Assembly: GCA_946631345.1 (NCBI GenBank)
Contig: CAMPAA010000166.1
Location: 1 to 7,158, forward strand
Source: an uncultured Verrucomicrobiota bacterium
GTDB taxonomy: Bacteria > Verrucomicrobiota > Kiritimatiellia > RFP12 > UBA1067
Length of the DNA stretch: 7,158 nucleotides
Reading direction: 5' to 3'
Part shown: piece after piece, positions 1-5,351 of the stretch
How positions within the stretch are numbered: position 1 is the stretch's first letter
Layout of the letters: every line of letters starts with the position of its first letter
Position numbers and translations under genes: made by a program
The notes under the pieces: generated by a model
What the model saw: only the letters and a program-made list of their open reading frames with translations
Told to the model about the DNA's origin: nothing
Database searches by the model: none

Positions 1-272
1 AGCTTGAATTCCTCGACGACGGCGGGGAAGTAGTCCTCGAATCGGAAATTGCGGTTTGGCTCCAGCAGCGAGAAGTCCATATCCTCCGAGAACCGTCGCA
101 TGTTGTGCAGAAGCCGTAGGCAAGTGCCGCCGTAGAACGCGGCCTTCTCGAAGAATCCTCCGCGTGCAAGCCCTGCAAGTGCGATCTTCTGCATGACTTC
201 ATGCTGGATGTTGTCCTCCATTACATCCGGCTGCTGCCGCATGTCGGATACCATCTTGTCGAACAGTGTCAT
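1..272 (-). CDS. AbiEii-family nucleotidyltransferase toxin, N-terminal part (cut by window edge)
   Basis: This is the toxin half of an AbiE-type (type IV) toxin-antitoxin pair. Family members are nucleotidyltransferase-fold proteins (AbiEii, formerly DUF1814) that act in the cytoplasm and cause growth arrest. About 90 codons lie in the window before the gene leaves at base 1. The signature is visible: an FYGGT stretch (residues 46-50) followed by RRFSEDMDF (59-67). These match the family's GG(T/S) motif and the D-x-D pair (Asp64, Asp66) that binds metal and nucleotide. I translated this frame by hand from ATG at 272-270. The start is fixed by an ATGA overlap with the upstream antitoxin, and an AAAGG lies about 9 bases before it. 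The overlap implies translational coupling, so antitoxin and toxin are made together. The C-terminal half cannot be judged, so whether the toxin is intact is unknown. Confidence 0.85.
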   Translation of the reverse strand, partial: MTLFDKMVSDMRQQPDVMEDNIQHEVMQKIALAGLARGGFFEKAAFYGGTCLRLLHNMRRFSEDMDFSLLEPNRNFRFEDYFPAVVEEFK

Positions 273-784
273 CTGAAAAGCCTTTCTGCGGCGTTGAAGA
301 GAGCCGCCTTGTGGCCGCATGCTGCATACGCGGCGAATATCTGCGGATCGTGGTTTGCGAATGAGTCGAAGTCGAAGCGGACGTCCTCTTCGAGATATGA
401 CGCGAGAGTCTTAGGCGAGTAGATACGAAGGTCTTTCCGCGTGTAGAGGTAGTCGCAGAGCGCCTTTTCAGGCGATGCCATCAGATAACCATCTACGCTT
501 CTCACGCCAATCGGAAACAGGTCTTCTGGAATCGACTTGTAGCTGAACCAGCCGATAGGCGTCTTGAATGTCTTGGAACGTCCAGTTACGACAGATGTCA
601 TGCCCATCGTCCGTTCGGGTATCAGTCCGTAATAGGAAAGCGCCGTCTCGATGGAAACGTATGAAGGTCCATCGTAGAGGACATTCGCCACCACTCCGTG
701 GTTTATGCTCTTCTTTGAATACTTGGGGTTGACGCAGAACCATCCGCGCTTCAGTCGAATCAACTTGCCTTCCTTCACCATCAT
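269..784 (-). CDS. AbiEi-like antitoxin / transcriptional regulator, possibly N-terminally truncated
   Basis: This is the antitoxin partner of the AbiEii gene that overlaps its stop codon by four bases. AbiEi proteins usually carry an N-terminal winged helix that represses the operon and a C-terminal domain that neutralises the toxin. Family hallmarks seen here are KEGKLIRLKRGWF (residues 4-16, the wing of the winged helix), SYVSIETALSYYGLIPE (41-57) and ASPEKALCDYLY (103-114). The 171-aa form begins at tandem ATGs (784 and 781) with a weak AAGG 5 or 8 bases upstream, and it lacks most of the helix-turn-helix ahead of the wing. In the same frame upstream there is ATG at 841, ten codons that read like a family N-terminus, a TAA at 811-809, and eight more codons. 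The gene may therefore be a nonsense-interrupted 190-codon gene, or a real short form started at 784/781. The family call is firm and the start is uncertain. Confidence 0.8.
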   Translation of the reverse strand: MMVKEGKLIRLKRGWFCVNPKYSKKSINHGVVANVLYDGPSYVSIETALSYYGLIPERTMGMTSVVTGRSKTFKTPIGWFSYKSIPEDLFPIGVRSVDGYLMASPEKALCDYLYTRKDLRIYSPKTLASYLEEDVRFDFDSFANHDPQIFAAYAACGHKAALFNAAERLFR

Positions 785-841
785 GTGAGCCTTGAAGCCT
801 GGTTGCGATTATTCCTTGAGAAAATCATTGAGAACCGCCAT
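785..841 (-). pseudogene. Possible lost N-terminus of the AbiEi-like gene (in-frame TAA at 809-811)
   Basis: Reading the minus strand from ATG at 841-839 gives MAVLNDFLKE, then TAA, then SQPGFKAH. It joins in frame to the MMVKEGKLIRLKRG start of the antitoxin. The composite resembles the N-terminal winged helix expected in AbiEi proteins and would bring the protein to about 190 codons, nearer the usual length. A single base change in the TAA would restore it. No clear Shine-Dalgarno precedes ATG 841. Alternatively, this is just leader sequence of a shorter gene; homolog alignment would decide. Confidence 0.4.
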
Positions 842-928
842 CGGGAATGGGGCTTCGGACAATGGCTCAAGCCAAGTTTCCAGCAAATCCTGCGTAGTTG
901 TTTTGATATTTTCTTACTAACTGCGCGC

Positions 929-957
929 ATAATACCAAAACTGGCCGTCGCTGTCAA
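929..957 (-). promoter_or_regulatory. Sigma70-type promoter for the AbiE-type pair
   Basis: On the minus strand, TTGACA (957-952) is followed after exactly 17 bases by TATTAT (934-929). That is a perfect -35 and a one-mismatch -10. Transcription would start near base 922. This leaves a leader of about 80 bases to ATG 841 or about 138 bases to the tandem ATGs at 784/781. No operator palindrome for AbiEi autorepression was obvious around it. Confidence 0.75.
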
Positions 958-1122
958 TTCCCCCTGTCTAATGCGATATGATATTCTACCCGGCTGTTCC
1001 TGCCCAATAGGTGTTGGGATAGCCTGAGCCACGCGGCCGAGGCGAAAAGGACGCCCAGGAGCGTCTGTCACTTGTCCTTGGCACGGCATGGCGGGTGCGC
1101 AATCCTTTTAGGACTGATGCAG

Positions 1123-1151
1123 TTGAACATTGTGATGAAATGTGTTATACT
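1123..1151 (+). promoter_or_regulatory. Promoter of the 369-aa ATPase gene
   Basis: TTGAAC (1123-1128) and TATACT (1146-1151) are separated by 17 bases, each close to the sigma70 consensus. Transcription would begin near 1158, about 48 bases before the start codon. A perfect TATAAT also occurs at 1172-1177 but has no recognisable -35 at the right distance. The -10 lies inside the left arm of a 46-base palindrome, so a protein bound there would be expected to block RNA polymerase. Confidence 0.65.
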
Positions 1152-1190
1152 ACTTGCGTTATGCCAAAAGGTATAATAAGTGTAGCATAA
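1145..1190. promoter_or_regulatory. 46-base imperfect palindrome with four TTATRCY half-sites (operator or leader hairpin)
   Basis: The sequence is symmetric about 1167/1168, with 14 Watson-Crick pairs, 3 G-T pairs and 4 mismatches across 21 paired positions around an AAAA centre. It can be read as four copies of TTATRCY. On the plus strand these are TTATACT (1145-1151) and TTATGCC (1159-1165); on the minus strand, TTATACC (1176-1170) and TTATGCT (1190-1184). The two copies on each strand are offset by 14 bases. It overlaps the -10 and likely start site of the ATPase promoter and ends 2 bases before the GAGGAG ribosome site. That position suits autoregulation. Confidence 0.6.
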
Positions 1191-1192
1191 TT

Positions 1193-1198
1193 GAGGAG
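1193..1198 (+). promoter_or_regulatory. Shine-Dalgarno site deciding the ATPase start
   Basis: GAGGAG ends 7 bases before ATG 1206. It selects that ATG over the in-frame TTG at 1191, which would place the ribosome site inside the coding region. Confidence 0.85.
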
Positions 1199-1205
1199 AC
1201 ATCAA

Positions 1206-2315
1206 ATGGAACCATTCAAGTTTGGATGCATAGTTGGTGATGAGCACTACTGTGTCCGTCCACAAATCGAAAAGGAGATGAAAAGGCACATCTCCGGCGG
1301 GCAGAATCTTGTCATACAGGGCGAACGGCGGAGGGGGAAGAGCTCTCTTGTCGTGAAATGTGTCCGTAGCATTCGTGGCATGGGACTCCTCTATGTCGAT
1401 CTGCTTGGGATTACGAGCGCATCCGACTTCTGCCGTCGCGTCGCGGATGGCATTGTGGTACTCGACCGCAGCCGTTCGTTTCTGCAGAAGACTGCGGCTC
1501 TTCTTTCGTCCCTACGCCCGCTTGTGGTGATAGACCGGGATACTGGGCTTCCCGCAATTTCAATTGATGCGAGAAGCGCATCCGATCCGTCAAGCGTGTT
1601 GACGGTCATGAACATGATTGCTGCGCACACGAAGGAGAGGAGAATATGCGTGGTGTTTGACGAGTTTCAGGATATCCTTGACATACCTGATTCGAAGCGG
1701 GTACTGTCGGAATTGCGGTCAAAGATACAGTTCCTTGCCGACACGTCTTTTGTGTTTCTCGGAAGCGTAAGGAATCGGATGTCCGAGATTTTTGCCCATC
1801 CCAGGAGCCCTTTTTTCAAGTCGGCGCTGGAGATGTCCATCGGAGAGATGTACGACGATTCATTTGTGGAGTTTCTTGTTGGTCGTTTCAAAGGAGCGAG
1901 GAGGTCTGTGGACGCAGAATTCGTCCAGAAGATTATACGCGACCTCGATGGAGTTCCCGGCGACGTGCAGGAACTTTGCGATGCCCTGTGGTCTGTCACG
2001 CAAAATGGAGAACACATAGACGTCGCGAAACTTGACGCCGCCTACAGGTACATTTTCGCCCATGAGGGGAGTTCGTACGAAACGTATATCCGGCTTTTGA
2101 CTCTTCATCAGCGGAAAGTTCTTGGTGCACTTGCGGCTGTTGGCGGAGCGCATGTAAGTTCAAACGACTTTCTTGATGCTGCGGGAAGCCACAACGCCTC
2201 CTCGGTCAAGAAGGCATTGGCCAGACTTGCCGATGCCGGTCACGTCTATCATTTCAAAGGGGAATGGAAGTTCGCAAGTCCTTTCTTCTGCGAATGGATG
2301 CGGCGCAGGGTTTGA
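1206..2315 (+). CDS. P-loop ATPase (archaeal ATPase/STAND-like) with C-terminal winged helix, 369 aa
   Basis: This is a cytoplasmic NTP-binding switch protein of the broad ATPase_2 (PF01637-like) class; its substrate and partners are unknown. The N-terminal segment (about 7-38) has the spacing typical of the family. Walker A is GERRRGKSS (39-47) with Lys45. Walker B is CVVFDEFQD (148-156) with Asp152 and Glu153. A sensor-1-like FLGSVRNRM lies at 184-192, and DGVPGDVQEL (248-257) resembles the conserved 'G-x-P' motif of STAND and Orc-like lids. Residues about 297-369 form a winged helix (HQRKVLGAL, SSVKKALARLADAGHVY). Unlike the other ATPase in this window it has no nuclease-like C-terminal domain. 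It is monocistronic, with its own promoter and operator-like palindrome, and converges on the response regulator gene. DNA binding through the winged helix, possibly at its own promoter, is inference. Confidence 0.8.
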   Translation: MEPFKFGCIVGDEHYCVRPQIEKEMKRHISGGQNLVIQGERRRGKSSLVVKCVRSIRGMGLLYVDLLGITSASDFCRRVADGIVVLDRSRSFLQKTAALLSSLRPLVVIDRDTGLPAISIDARSASDPSSVLTVMNMIAAHTKERRICVVFDEFQDILDIPDSKRVLSELRSKIQFLADTSFVFLGSVRNRMSEIFAHPRSPFFKSALEMSIGEMYDDSFVEFLVGRFKGARRSVDAEFVQKIIRDLDGVPGDVQELCDALWSVTQNGEHIDVAKLDAAYRYIFAHEGSSYETYIRLLTLHQRKVLGALAAVGGAHVSSNDFLDAAGSHNASSVKKALARLADAGHVYHFKGEWKFASPFFCEWMRRRV

Positions 2316-2583
2316 TCATGATCGATGGTTCATGGGGCGGGGATTGCGCAGGAATGTCCTCCGAGGCCGAAGGCCGAGCCACGCAGTGGTCGCGGGGTGC
2401 GGGGCGGAGGTTGTGGGTAAAGTCATTGTTTCTGGTGGCTGGTTTCGGGCGGGGGCAAAAAAAGAGGAGATGAAGGGTGGGGGTGAAGGTGCAGCGGGAA
2501 TGAGGCCAAGGTAAGAGGCCGAGTCCTTCTTATGCGCATGGTTTTGTTGTGTTCTGTCCGTTGGAAGGCTGTGGGGGGGTGGA
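2316..2583. other. G-rich gap between convergent genes
   Basis: No gene is supported here. The plus strand has many G runs, including GGGGTGCGGGGCGGAGG within 2394-2410 followed by GGG at 2415-2417, GGGCGGGGGC (2447-2456), a purine-rich run at about 2457-2490, and seven G at about 2572-2578. Both flanking genes end into it, but no stem followed by a T-run was found for either strand. The minus strand has an isolated T7 (complement of 2457-2463) without a stem. A bulged or two-tier G-quadruplex is possible around 2394-2417. Confidence 0.6.
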
Positions 2584-3207
2584 TTAGAATTTGAGTAGGT
2601 GCTTGCGCATGGCGATTGTTGCGGCTTCGGTGCGGTTAGCCGCCCCAAGCCTGGAGAGAAGCGCCTTGACGTGTTCCTTTACGCGGTCTTCTCGGATTCC
2701 AAGTTGGGTGGCGATGTCCTGATTGGTGAGTCCGCGCATAAGGCCTTCCAGTATCTCCATCTGTCGTGGCGTGAGCGCTTTCACCGGCGGATCCTCCTTC
2801 ATCAGGCGCTCAACCTCTTCAGATACGGCCCGTCCGCCGTTCGCGACGGTGCGGATCGCCTCAACAAGCTGCGAGTTCGGCGCATTCTTCATGAGAGCGC
2901 CCGTCGCACCGGCGTTAAGGGCGTTCGCGATGCCGTCCGATGTGCCGAAAGTCGTAAGGATGAGTATCTTCGTATCCGGCAACGCGGCATGGATTTCGGC
3001 GGTCGCCGTCGCGCCATCCTTCTTCGGCATCATCAGATCCATGATGATGACATCGGGTTTCAGCTCAAGGGCTTTTGCAACGGCCGCCTCTCCATCTTCG
3101 GCGTCGCCGACGACCGCAAGGCCGTCCTGTGTGCCGAGAAGTGAGGCGAGTCCCATCCTGACCACGGCGTGGTCATCGGCTATGAGTATTCGAGTTGTGG
3201 GTTTCAT
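2584..3207 (-). CDS. NarL/FixJ-family response regulator
   Basis: This is the cytoplasmic output of the two-component system encoded with the upstream kinase: the phosphorylated receiver should drive DNA binding by the C-terminal helix-turn-helix. Receiver residues are all present: acidic pair Asp11/Asp12, phospho-acceptor Asp57 in IIMDLMMPKKDG, the switch Thr85/Thr86, and Lys107 in ALMKNAP. The LuxR/GerE domain spans about 142-207, with LTPRQMEILEGLMRGLTNQD followed by the recognition-helix region RVKEHVKALLSRL. At 207 aa it is of normal length. It starts 47 bases after the kinase stop, the third gene of the minus-strand operon. The ATG at 3207 has no Shine-Dalgarno; the expected place is occupied by the complement of one (3214-3222). 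The next in-frame ATG falls inside the receiver, so the start stands. Target genes are unknown. Confidence 0.95.
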   Translation of the reverse strand: MKPTTRILIADDHAVVRMGLASLLGTQDGLAVVGDAEDGEAAVAKALELKPDVIIMDLMMPKKDGATATAEIHAALPDTKILILTTFGTSDGIANALNAGATGALMKNAPNSQLVEAIRTVANGGRAVSEEVERLMKEDPPVKALTPRQMEILEGLMRGLTNQDIATQLGIREDRVKEHVKALLSRLGAANRTEAATIAMRKHLLKF

Positions 3208-3208
3208 G

Positions 3209-3236
3209 GGGTGAGGAGGTGAGGGGTGAGGATAAT
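3209..3236 (-). repeat. Short GTGAGG repeats and anti-Shine-Dalgarno in the regulator leader
   Basis: On the plus strand GTGAGG occurs three times at 7-8 base spacing (from 3211, 3219 and 3226). As a result the mRNA leader of the response regulator carries UCACCUCCU (complement of 3214-3222) six bases before its start codon. That matches the 3' end of 16S rRNA rather than its complement. Confidence 0.6.
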
Positions 3237-3268
3237 CTTTAAACTTTTAACCCTTTAAACTTTTAATC
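3237..3268. repeat. Two tandem 16-base AT-rich repeats over the kinase stop codon
   Basis: CTTTAAACTTTTAACC (3237-3252) is followed directly by the same 16 bases with one change, C to T, at 3253-3268. The second copy includes the last codons and the TAA stop (3257-3255) of the histidine kinase, and the first lies in the gap before the response regulator. It may be a slippage product or a small spacer element between the two cistrons. Confidence 0.75.
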
Positions 3269-5351
3269 TTATTGAGACCTTTGCGCCTTTTCTTGGCGCG
3301 GATTCGATTGACAGTTCTCCGTTGAGCTGGTTTACGCGCTCGTGGATGCCCTGAAGCCCGAAATGCCCCTGCATGACGCCGGGTCGCGTTGCAGGGTCGA
3401 AACCGCGTCCGTTGTCGTTCACGGAAAAGCGCAGACTGTCACCGTCGAGGCTGCCGGCAATCTTCACCTGCGAAGCTCCGCCGTGCCGCACTGCGTTCTG
3501 GACAAGCTCCCGCACGATGCGCATGAGCACGTGGGCTATGTCGTCCGAAAGCGCTTTGCGCGGCACATTGAACCGGATGGCGAGATCCACGTCCGAGACG
3601 AGCGGTGCGATCGTCCGGCGGATTGCCTCGTTCAGGTCCGCTTCTTCCAGCGCGCGGCTTCTGAGATCCCAAAGACAGTTGCGCAGTTCGTTTCGGCAAG
3701 ACTGGAGCGTGCGTGCGGCCATGCCGAGGTGCTTCATCATGGCATCGGGATTCTTTGCGGCGAGCTGCTCGGCCGAATCGATCTCGAGCGAAACGCCTGT
3801 CAGGTTCTGGGCGATCGTGTCGTGCAGCTCCACGGCGATGCGCGTGCGCTCCTGCACCTTTAGCTTCGATTCCTCCTGCGAGAGTCGCGTGCGCATCAGT
3901 TCACGTCCGCGCCTGTCGGCGAGGCGCCGCAACAGTACGTTCCACAAGATGAACGCAACGAGTGCGGCAAGAAGCACTGCGACAAGAACGAGGAACCGAC
4001 CAGGCGTCCACCATGGTGGAGGTGCGAGAATCTTCACGTCCGACGGTCCGCGCACGACAAGCACGACATCGTGTATGCGCGGAAGCGGCTCGTTGGGATG
4101 CCAACTGTCGGTCTTTACGATGCAAGTGCCGGATATTTCGGCTTCGCATCCGACCTCCAGTTTTTTGATGGCGCCTGGCGTCGCGCCGGCATCCACCGTC
4201 ATCGCGAAGTCGCCGCACTGGAGCCGAACGATCCCGTCATTCATGCCGGCGGACGGCACGCCAGTCACCAACCCGCGCAAAGAGATCGCCTTTCCGTGGA
4301 AGATGGGATTGATTTCATTATGCCCCTTTCCATCCGAGAAGAGCGTGGCGGCGTCCATCGGCTCGGCCCTTTCCAGCTCTTGTCTTGCCGATCCCGGTTG
4401 CTTGCGCCAGATGGCGCGGCGCAGGTTGATTCGGTAGAGGTCGGTATCTGGGAGACCTGCGATGTCCACCCTGTCGCCGCAAACCGGCGGAGGGCTGTCT
4501 GCGAGGCTTGCGTTGACGATGTTGCCGTTCTCCGCCTTGATTGCGAAGTCGCGCTTCTGCCACACCGCTATGACAACGCCTTTTGCTGAATGGCGCCCGA
4601 GATTCATGATAGCCGCCGTTTCGTTCAAGTGTATCGACTCTATCGGCGGAACGGCAAACGGGTCGCAGGGCGGCGGGGTGATGATTTTAATCTCGTTCGC
4701 GGAATGCAGGTACAACACGTTTTTGCTCAAGTGCCTGAATCCGTTCGAACATGGCAGGCAGCTTCCTGTGACGCGGACTTCTGCTCCGACAAGGTCGCCT
4801 AACGATGTAGCACTGCCTTTGGGAATGGGGATTGCAAATGCGATGGACTTTCTGTCGGCTGACAGGACGACATGTTGATATCCATGATCGATTTCATCTA
4901 TGAATACATCTCGTACCGTCCCGCGTATCCGTACGGGATAAAAGTGATGACGCCCCGTCAAAATGTCGTTGATTGTCGTGTCAATCGGTTGCTCCGGCTC
5001 TACATGACCTATGATTTTAATGGACAGGCAGTTGGCGTTTACGAATCCGTTGTCGATGCCATTGTCGATCCGAATGGTCTTTCCGTGCGCATGGATGATG
5101 TCTCCGGCGGCAAGGTGTTTTTGCTGCCAGCCATAGGGTGATACAAGCCTGACATAGTTGCCGTCTGCTTTCACGCAGAAATTCTGAGTCAGGGGAGAAG
5201 GCGCCCAGACGACGGTCCCCCTTAGCGAGAACTCGAGGGCCTCTTTGCCATCGTATCCAAGGCAAGGCAAAAGGTCGGTGACGTTGGTGATAACGTCTCC
5301 GCACCATGCTGTGGTCGGCGCAAGCGCCAGAATTAGCCAGGCGAGTTTCAT
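3255..5351 (-). CDS. Membrane sensor histidine kinase, HisKA_3 type, with repeated OB-like sensor region
   Basis: This is the sensor of the two-component pair with the downstream NarL-type regulator. A signal peptide (about 1-17) precedes a large exported region (about 18-445). This region shows four repeats of similar outline, each opening with a G-T/V-V strand (RGTV 44-47, RGTV 143-146, KGVV 257-260, RGLV 359-362). Each is followed by a hydrophobic 'G-x-x-V-x-x-x-G' strand (82-90, 189-196, 292-299, 401-408). This looks like tandem OB-fold-like domains, though the fold is inferred. PWWTPGR (446-452) leads into one membrane helix (about 452-470) and a short coiled linker. The HisKA_3 core has His510 in ELHDTIAQ. 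The ATPase part has the N box RELVQNAVRHG (614-624), NDNGRG (645-650) and GHFGLQG (662-668). All catalytic residues are present. Its ATG overlaps the stop of the upstream ATPase (ATGA), implying coupled translation. The ligand is unknown. Confidence 0.92.
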   Translation of the reverse strand: MKLAWLILALAPTTAWCGDVITNVTDLLPCLGYDGKEALEFSLRGTVVWAPSPLTQNFCVKADGNYVRLVSPYGWQQKHLAAGDIIHAHGKTIRIDNGIDNGFVNANCLSIKIIGHVEPEQPIDTTINDILTGRHHFYPVRIRGTVRDVFIDEIDHGYQHVVLSADRKSIAFAIPIPKGSATSLGDLVGAEVRVTGSCLPCSNGFRHLSKNVLYLHSANEIKIITPPPCDPFAVPPIESIHLNETAAIMNLGRHSAKGVVIAVWQKRDFAIKAENGNIVNASLADSPPPVCGDRVDIAGLPDTDLYRINLRRAIWRKQPGSARQELERAEPMDAATLFSDGKGHNEINPIFHGKAISLRGLVTGVPSAGMNDGIVRLQCGDFAMTVDAGATPGAIKKLEVGCEAEISGTCIVKTDSWHPNEPLPRIHDVVLVVRGPSDVKILAPPPWWTPGRFLVLVAVLLAALVAFILWNVLLRRLADRRGRELMRTRLSQEESKLKVQERTRIAVELHDTIAQNLTGVSLEIDSAEQLAAKNPDAMMKHLGMAARTLQSCRNELRNCLWDLRSRALEEADLNEAIRRTIAPLVSDVDLAIRFNVPRKALSDDIAHVLMRIVRELVQNAVRHGGASQVKIAGSLDGDSLRFSVNDNGRGFDPATRPGVMQGHFGLQGIHERVNQLNGELSIESAPRKGAKVSIRLKV

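Larger units (their letters stand above)
785..1205. other. Divergent intergenic region between the antitoxin and the first ATPase
   Basis: This 421-base stretch has no convincing complete gene. It holds the promoter of the AbiE-type pair (929-957), the promoter and palindrome of the plus-strand ATPase (1123-1190), and a GC-rich middle part (about 1022-1100). The middle part contains small inverted repeats: GACGC/GCGTC at 1050-1065 and AAGGAC/GTCCTT at 1047-1079. The open frames through it are low in protein-like character and are taken as chance. Confidence 0.6.

Noticed and set aside
1050..1065. GACGC/GCGTC stem followed on the minus strand by CTTTT, like a terminator
   Set aside because: The stem is only five pairs, the T-run is short, and no minus-strand gene lies upstream for it to terminate.
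781..1089. 102-codon minus-strand frame covering the region ahead of the antitoxin
   Set aside because: It runs through the predicted promoter, has no ribosome site or recognisable domain, and ends just at the antitoxin start; it looks like chance.
1172..1177. Perfect TATAAT as a second promoter for the ATPase
   Set aside because: No -35-like hexamer lies 16-19 bases upstream; TTGCGT at 1154-1159 is only 12 bases away. It is better explained as part of the palindrome.
2369..2395. GGCC-GAA-GGCC and CCAC-GCA-GTGG small hairpins as a terminator for the 369-aa ATPase
   Set aside because: The stems are four pairs each and no T-run follows.
2316..2648. 110-codon Pro/Ser-rich minus-strand frame in the G-rich gap, overlapping the response regulator's end
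   Set aside because: Its composition simply reflects the C-rich strand, and it lacks a ribosome site and any recognisable domain.
3214..3222. Plus-strand AGGAGGTGA as a ribosome site for a plus-strand gene
   Set aside because: No start codon with an extended open frame follows at a workable distance on the plus strand.
3373..4437. 354-codon plus-strand frame opposite the histidine kinase
   Set aside because: It is a shadow of the kinase: Ser/Arg-rich, with no domain signal, while the opposite strand has an intact kinase with all catalytic motifs.
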